Part shown: positions 59,531 through 64,000 of the stretch, piece by piece
Position numbering within the stretch: the stretch's first letter is position 1
How the letters are laid out: each line of letters opens with the position of its first letter
Assembly: GCF_037893015.1 (NCBI RefSeq)
Contig: NC_133663.1
Location: forward strand, 221,181,753 to 221,245,752
DNA: 64,000 nt
From: Macrotis lagotis
Taxonomy: Eukaryota > Chordata > Mammalia > Peramelemorphia > Peramelidae
Direction of reading: 5' to 3'
Program-made: the position numbers and the translations under genes
The notes under the pieces: generated by a model
Seen by the model: only the letters and a program-made list of their open reading frames with translations
Told to the model about the DNA's origin: nothing
Databases searched by the model: none

Positions 59531-61528
59531 ATACCTAAGTCTCGATAAATCCTATATCTGGGGAAATCTCTAAGGTCTAAGAAAACCAAAGGAGAAATAT
59601 TTCATACATGTGGCTATTCCTCATGTTATCTGGATATGAAGTGCTATTTGTTTACTTCTTGTCTCATACTGCAACTTAAAATGGCTGAAAACAATTTTCC
59701 AGGATATATGTCAGCTTTTATGGGGAATCAACTCCATGAAGCCAAGATAACATCCTTAGATTCTATTGAGCTTTAGTACTTTGACAAGGATGGCATTTGG
59801 ATGATAAACTGACTAAGCTGGTGGCTATGGGAATAGATGGCAAGGGATTAATGTAGGAATTTGGATAAAGGTAGAATTAGCAAAACTGAGCAAGACAAAA
59901 TGAGTCAAAATGAATCTGAAGTTTCAGATTTGGGGAGCTGAACACATGACAATGTTCTTAACAGACTGGAAAAAGAAATCTGGAAATAGAGAAAATTTGG
60001 GAAGAGTGTTGGCTTTAAAGAAAGCAAAGCAAAGCATACGGCTTTTCAGACTACTGTGTTTTTTTCCCCAAAACTAAATGTATTGCTATTGTTCTTTTTT
60101 CTTCCTCTTTTGCTTCATAAAATGTGTTATTCTTTTTCTCATTTTAATAAACATATTCAGTGTTTCAAACAGAGTTATTTTGGCAAAATACCCCAATATT
60201 CATAAATTGTTTAGTTCCATTAATTCAATTAATTTGTTCCATTTGATTACAATAGTATTTGTTTAAAATTACCATGATTCCTAAATGTTTTCTATATTTA
60301 ATTTTGGTCACTCTTTTCTAGACTCTAATCTTATGTGGAAATGTATAAGAACAATAACATGATTTCACCTTGAACACACTGCATCTATGAAGGCAATTCA
60401 AGTGAAGTCCTGAGTAATGCTAAGAACAGCAGGATTCTATGCAGCTCTTTCATGACTCATTCCTACAAATCCAATCATTTATAATTGTTTTAGATAGGCA
60501 TACATTTCTAATTCGATCAATTTTTGATCTGCTATAAGTCTTTAGTTCTGTTATGACTAATTTGTAAGCAGTTCCCTTTATTGTAAATCTTTGATATAAG
60601 CCTTTCTGACATTTGGGAGTTTGTATACTCTCCTTTGATAATTGGAACACTTTCTTCAAATTACAGAAATGTTTAAGTCATTCTCAAATCATAAGATTCA
60701 AGTCATTAAATAAGGGTCTAGTGAGCAAACTTCCAAATCTTCCAAAAAAGAATAATACTTCCTGCTGGATCTCCTCTGAATCTTCAACTACAATACTAAC
60801 TTTTGGAGTCAGCATGGGCTACCTTTACACAATAACCTAGTAGAATAACCTCATCTTTTTATTCCTAGGAGGCAAGCACTAATTATCTTCCTTTTGGGCA
60901 TTAAAATACATTTAAATTTAACAAATTTAAAGTAAACTCAAACCCCCATCTCTCCAAGTCCATAGTTACACAAAATCATAGTGAGTATAGGTTTTGTTAT
61001 GATTATGATTGTGAAAGGGTAGCCTGAAATTACTTGGTTGAATCTATATAACCCTTAAAATCAGATTAGTAACCTTTACAGGTGATCAAAACTGCACGAT
61101 GTGAAAAAACAGACAAACAAATCCACAGTCCATGATCTGTAGAAGTTTATCTTTTAATTAGGAAGACAATATGTAAACAACTATCTCCACAGAAAATATA
61201 CACAGTTGTAAATTAAAGGGATTCTCAATAGAAAGGTACTGAACAGCAGAGAAGACTAGGAAAGGTCTCCTGTAGATGGGGGTATTGGAGCTGAATTTTG
61301 GAGGAACTTATGGAAAAGATTGAGAAAGGGGGAGCATTCTAAGAAGGGCAGAAAGAAGATGGAAGGAAAGCTATGGATTTAGAATATGGAATGCAGTGAT
61401 TGATGATCACGAAGTCTTGCTTAACTGATTTGAAGAGTGAGTTGATCAAAGAATGAGAAACCTAAAAAGTTAGAAAGATCTGTATTATGAAGATCTATCA
61501 GAGAATTTGATCTATGATCTTCAAGTTA
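59531..61528. other. Spacer between telomere-type blocks
   Basis: About 2 kb of ordinary-composition DNA with no telomeric units. Text at 59830-59930 (gtagaattagcaaaactgag) and 61230-61400 (ggtctcctgtagatgggggt ... ggagctgaattttggaggaa) resembles old interspersed repeats that I cannot name. The longest frames (60-75 codons) have no coding support. Confidence 0.55.
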
Positions 61529-64000
61529 AACTAACACTAACCCCGAACCTAATCCTAAGCCTAAACCTAACCCCAACCCTAACCATAACTAAAATATTAA
61601 TTCTAACCCTAATCCTAACCAAAAATCTAACTTGAAAGATAACCAAAATCTAATACTAACCCTAACACAAACCCATCCCTAAACCAAACTCAACCCTAAA
61701 CCTAAGCCGAATATTAACCCTAACCCTAACCCTAAACTGAACCCAAATTATAACCCAACCCTAACCTAACCCTAACCCTAACCCTAACCTAAACCTAAAT
61801 CAGTAACCTGACACTAAACTTAACCTGAACCTTAACTCTAACCCTAACATTAACCATAACCCAAATCCAAATTTCCAAACCCTAACACTAACCCTAATGC
61901 TGAACCTAAACCTATCCCTAAACCTGAACCCTAATCCTAACAGTAACCGAAAACCTAACCCTAACCCAAATCCTAACCTGGGACGTAAACCTAACCCTAT
62001 ACCTAACCCTAAAGCACACCCTAAACCTAATCCTAACCCTCACCCTATCCCTAATCCTAACCCTAAGCCTAAACCTAACCCTAAACCTAACTCTAATCCA
62101 CACCCTCACCCTAACCTTAACCATAAACCTAAGCCTAAACCCTAACTCTAAACCTAAACATAACCCTAAACCTCGCCCTTTCCCTAATCCTAACCTTAAC
62201 CTAAGCCTGACCCTAAGCCTAACCCTAACCCTAAACTAATCCCTAAACCTAACTCTAAACCAAACATAACCACAAACCTAACCCTAACCCTCATCCTAAC
62301 CTTAAACCTAACCCTAACACTAAGTGTAACACTAAGCCTAACCCTAAACCTACATCCTAAACCTAACCCTATCTCTACACCCAAACCCTAACCCTAAACC
62401 TAGCCCTAACCCAAAACGAAAACCTAATCCTAACTGTTAGCCTAGCCCAAACCATAACCCTAACCCTAACCCTAAACTTAAGCCTATACCTAACCCTAAC
62501 CCTAACCCTCAACCTAACCCCAACCCTAATGCTAACCTAACCCTAACACTCAACCTAACCCTAACCCTAAAGTTAAACCTAACCCTAACTCGAACACTAA
62601 CCCTAATACTAATTTCTAAACCCTGACCCTAACCCTAACTTTAAACTTAACCCTAACCCAAAACATAACCCTAACCCTAACCCTAACACTAAACCCTAAA
62701 CCATAACCATAACACTAACCCTAACACTAAACCCTAAACCCTAACCCTAAAACTAACCCAAACCCTAAATCTCACCTTAATTTTCTGACTCTAACCCTAA
62801 ACCTAACCGTAACCATAACACTAACACTAACCCTAAAGCTAAACCTTAAAACCTAACCCTAACCCTAACGTAACCTTAACCCTAAACCAAACCTAACCGC
62901 AAACCTAATCCTAACCACAACCCTAAACCTCACCCCCTAACCTTAAGCCTAACCCTAACTCTAAGCCTAACACTAAGCCTAACCCAAACCCTAAAACCTA
63001 AACCTAACAATAACCATAAGCCTAACCCTATCCATACACCCTAACCATAACCCTAAACTTAGCCCAAACCCAAAACGTAACCCTAATTCTGTTAGCTTAA
63101 CCCTAACCCTAACCCTCATCCTAAATGAAAACCTAAGCCTATACCTAATCCTAACCCTAAACCCTAGCCAACACTTGAATTTAACCCTAACCCTAACCCA
63201 CGTCTAAACATAAGACTAAACTTAACCCTAACCCTCAACCTAACCCTAACCCTAACCCTAAACATAACTCTAAACCTAAACCCTAACCCTAATGCTAACA
63301 CTAACCCTAAAACTAATTTCTGAACCCTGACACTAACCCTAACCCTAACCCTAACCTTAAGCCTAAACCCTAATCCTAACCCTAACTCTAACACTAACCC
63401 TAATCCTAATTCCCGAACCCTGACCCTAAGCCTAACCATAACCCTAACACTAACCCTAACTCTAAACCCTAAACTCTAACAATAACCCTAATGCTAAACC
63501 CTAACCCTAACACTAAACCTAACACTAAACCCTAACCTTATCAGTTACCCTAACTCTAACCCTAACCATAATTTGCATACCCTAAACCTAAACCAAAATT
63601 CTGGATGACCTAAAGGCTAACCCTATCCCTCAACACCACTCCAAATTCTAGCCCTAACCAAAAACTAAACCCTAAACCAAAAGCTACGCTAACCCTAATA
63701 CTAAACACTAACACTAAACTCTAACCCTAAATCTAACCCTAACCCAAACAGGAGCACAAACCCTAACCCTAACCATAATCCTAACCCTAACCCTAACCCT
63801 AATCCAAAACCTAAACCTAACCAAAGACCTACCCCTAACCCAAAAGACTAACCCTGAAACTCAGCCTCACCCTACCCCAAACCATTATCACTAAACCCTA
63901 ACCCTAACTGTAACTTGAAACCTAAATAGACCAAAGACCTTACCATGACATTCAAACACACAAGAATCCCACCCTAACCCTGAGTCTTACCCTAACCCAA
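61529..64000. repeat. Degenerate telomere-type repeat block 2, running off the window
   Basis: Starts 'aactaacactaaccccgaac' and continues to the last base. Variant units predominate. A recurrent non-canonical element, aatttctgaaccctgac or close, occurs at about 62610, 63315 and 63409. The last 100 bases repeat the end of block 1, including 'gaccaaagacc', 'gacattcaaa' and 'aaccctgagtct'. Arginine/valine- and asparagine/proline-rich open frames here are simple consequences of the hexamer. Confidence 0.95.

Noticed and set aside
59245-63439. Long Arg/Val/Leu-rich and Asn/Pro-rich open frames in the telomere-type blocks
   Set aside because: CCCTAA hexamers lack stops in some frames and yield such peptides automatically.
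58482-64000. True chromosome end at the right edge
   Set aside because: A right-hand end should read TTAGGG on the + strand. Here it reads CCCTAA, the units are degenerate, and a non-telomeric spacer is enclosed.

Overview
The window looks like mammalian, most probably marsupial, nuclear DNA. The evidence is: at least a dozen copies of a tRNA-derived SINE of the marsupial type (5' end like GGGGCGGCTAGGTGGCACAG, an internal GGTTCAAATCC B-box, 3' end CCATTTGCCTTGCAAAAA), many with target-site duplications (TSDs); LINE-1 copies with a marsupial-style 5' UTR; ORF1-only HAL1-like elements; and older MIR-type SINEs. No complete protein-coding gene is visible. Most long open frames are shadows of LINEs, microsatellites or telomere-like repeats.

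Layout. 1-1.9 kb: 3' part of a HAL1-like element. 1.9-7.1 kb: AT-rich DNA with decayed LINE and SINE pieces. 7.1-26.85 kb: what appears to be the 3' half of an unrecognised multi-exon gene on the + strand. Its core is a two-exon module repeated four times. 'a' exons (7204, 9339, 13070, 17730) all have a length of 2 mod 3, and 'b' exons (9065, 10069, 19398) are 1 mod 3, so a-b-a-b splicing keeps one open frame. One b exon (14515) breaks the rule. Two further exons (26258, 26667) continue the phase to a stop, with AATAAA 100 bases later. An antisense endogenous retrovirus relic lies in the last large intron. A fifth, inverted and decayed module lies at 43.87-45.25 kb.

27-43.2 kb is retrotransposon country: HAL1/L1 pieces, an old antisense L1 interrupted by a younger antisense L1 (30.8-36.15 kb), and a related sense L1 (37.34-43.2 kb). 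The two near-full-length L1s form a diverging inverted pair, and both lack the reverse-transcriptase core.

45.8-58.5 kb is a satellite-like array of about 1.48-kb units: about 1.1 units in inverted orientation, a HAL1-like element at the switch point, then five units in direct orientation, the last interrupted by a truncated L1. It abuts, in mid-unit, degenerate telomere-type (CCCTAA)n DNA at 58.48-59.53 kb. After a 2-kb spacer a second block runs from 61.53 kb to the window edge. The block-to-spacer transition recurs 4,489 bp later, so block plus spacer is itself a larger repeat. The C-rich strand reads left to right, so this is not a telomere capping the right-hand end. It is better read as an interstitial or rearranged subtelomeric array.

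The items most worth a second look are the phase-coherent exon module with its inverted relic, the 1.48-kb satellite with an orientation switch, and the higher-order telomere-like array.
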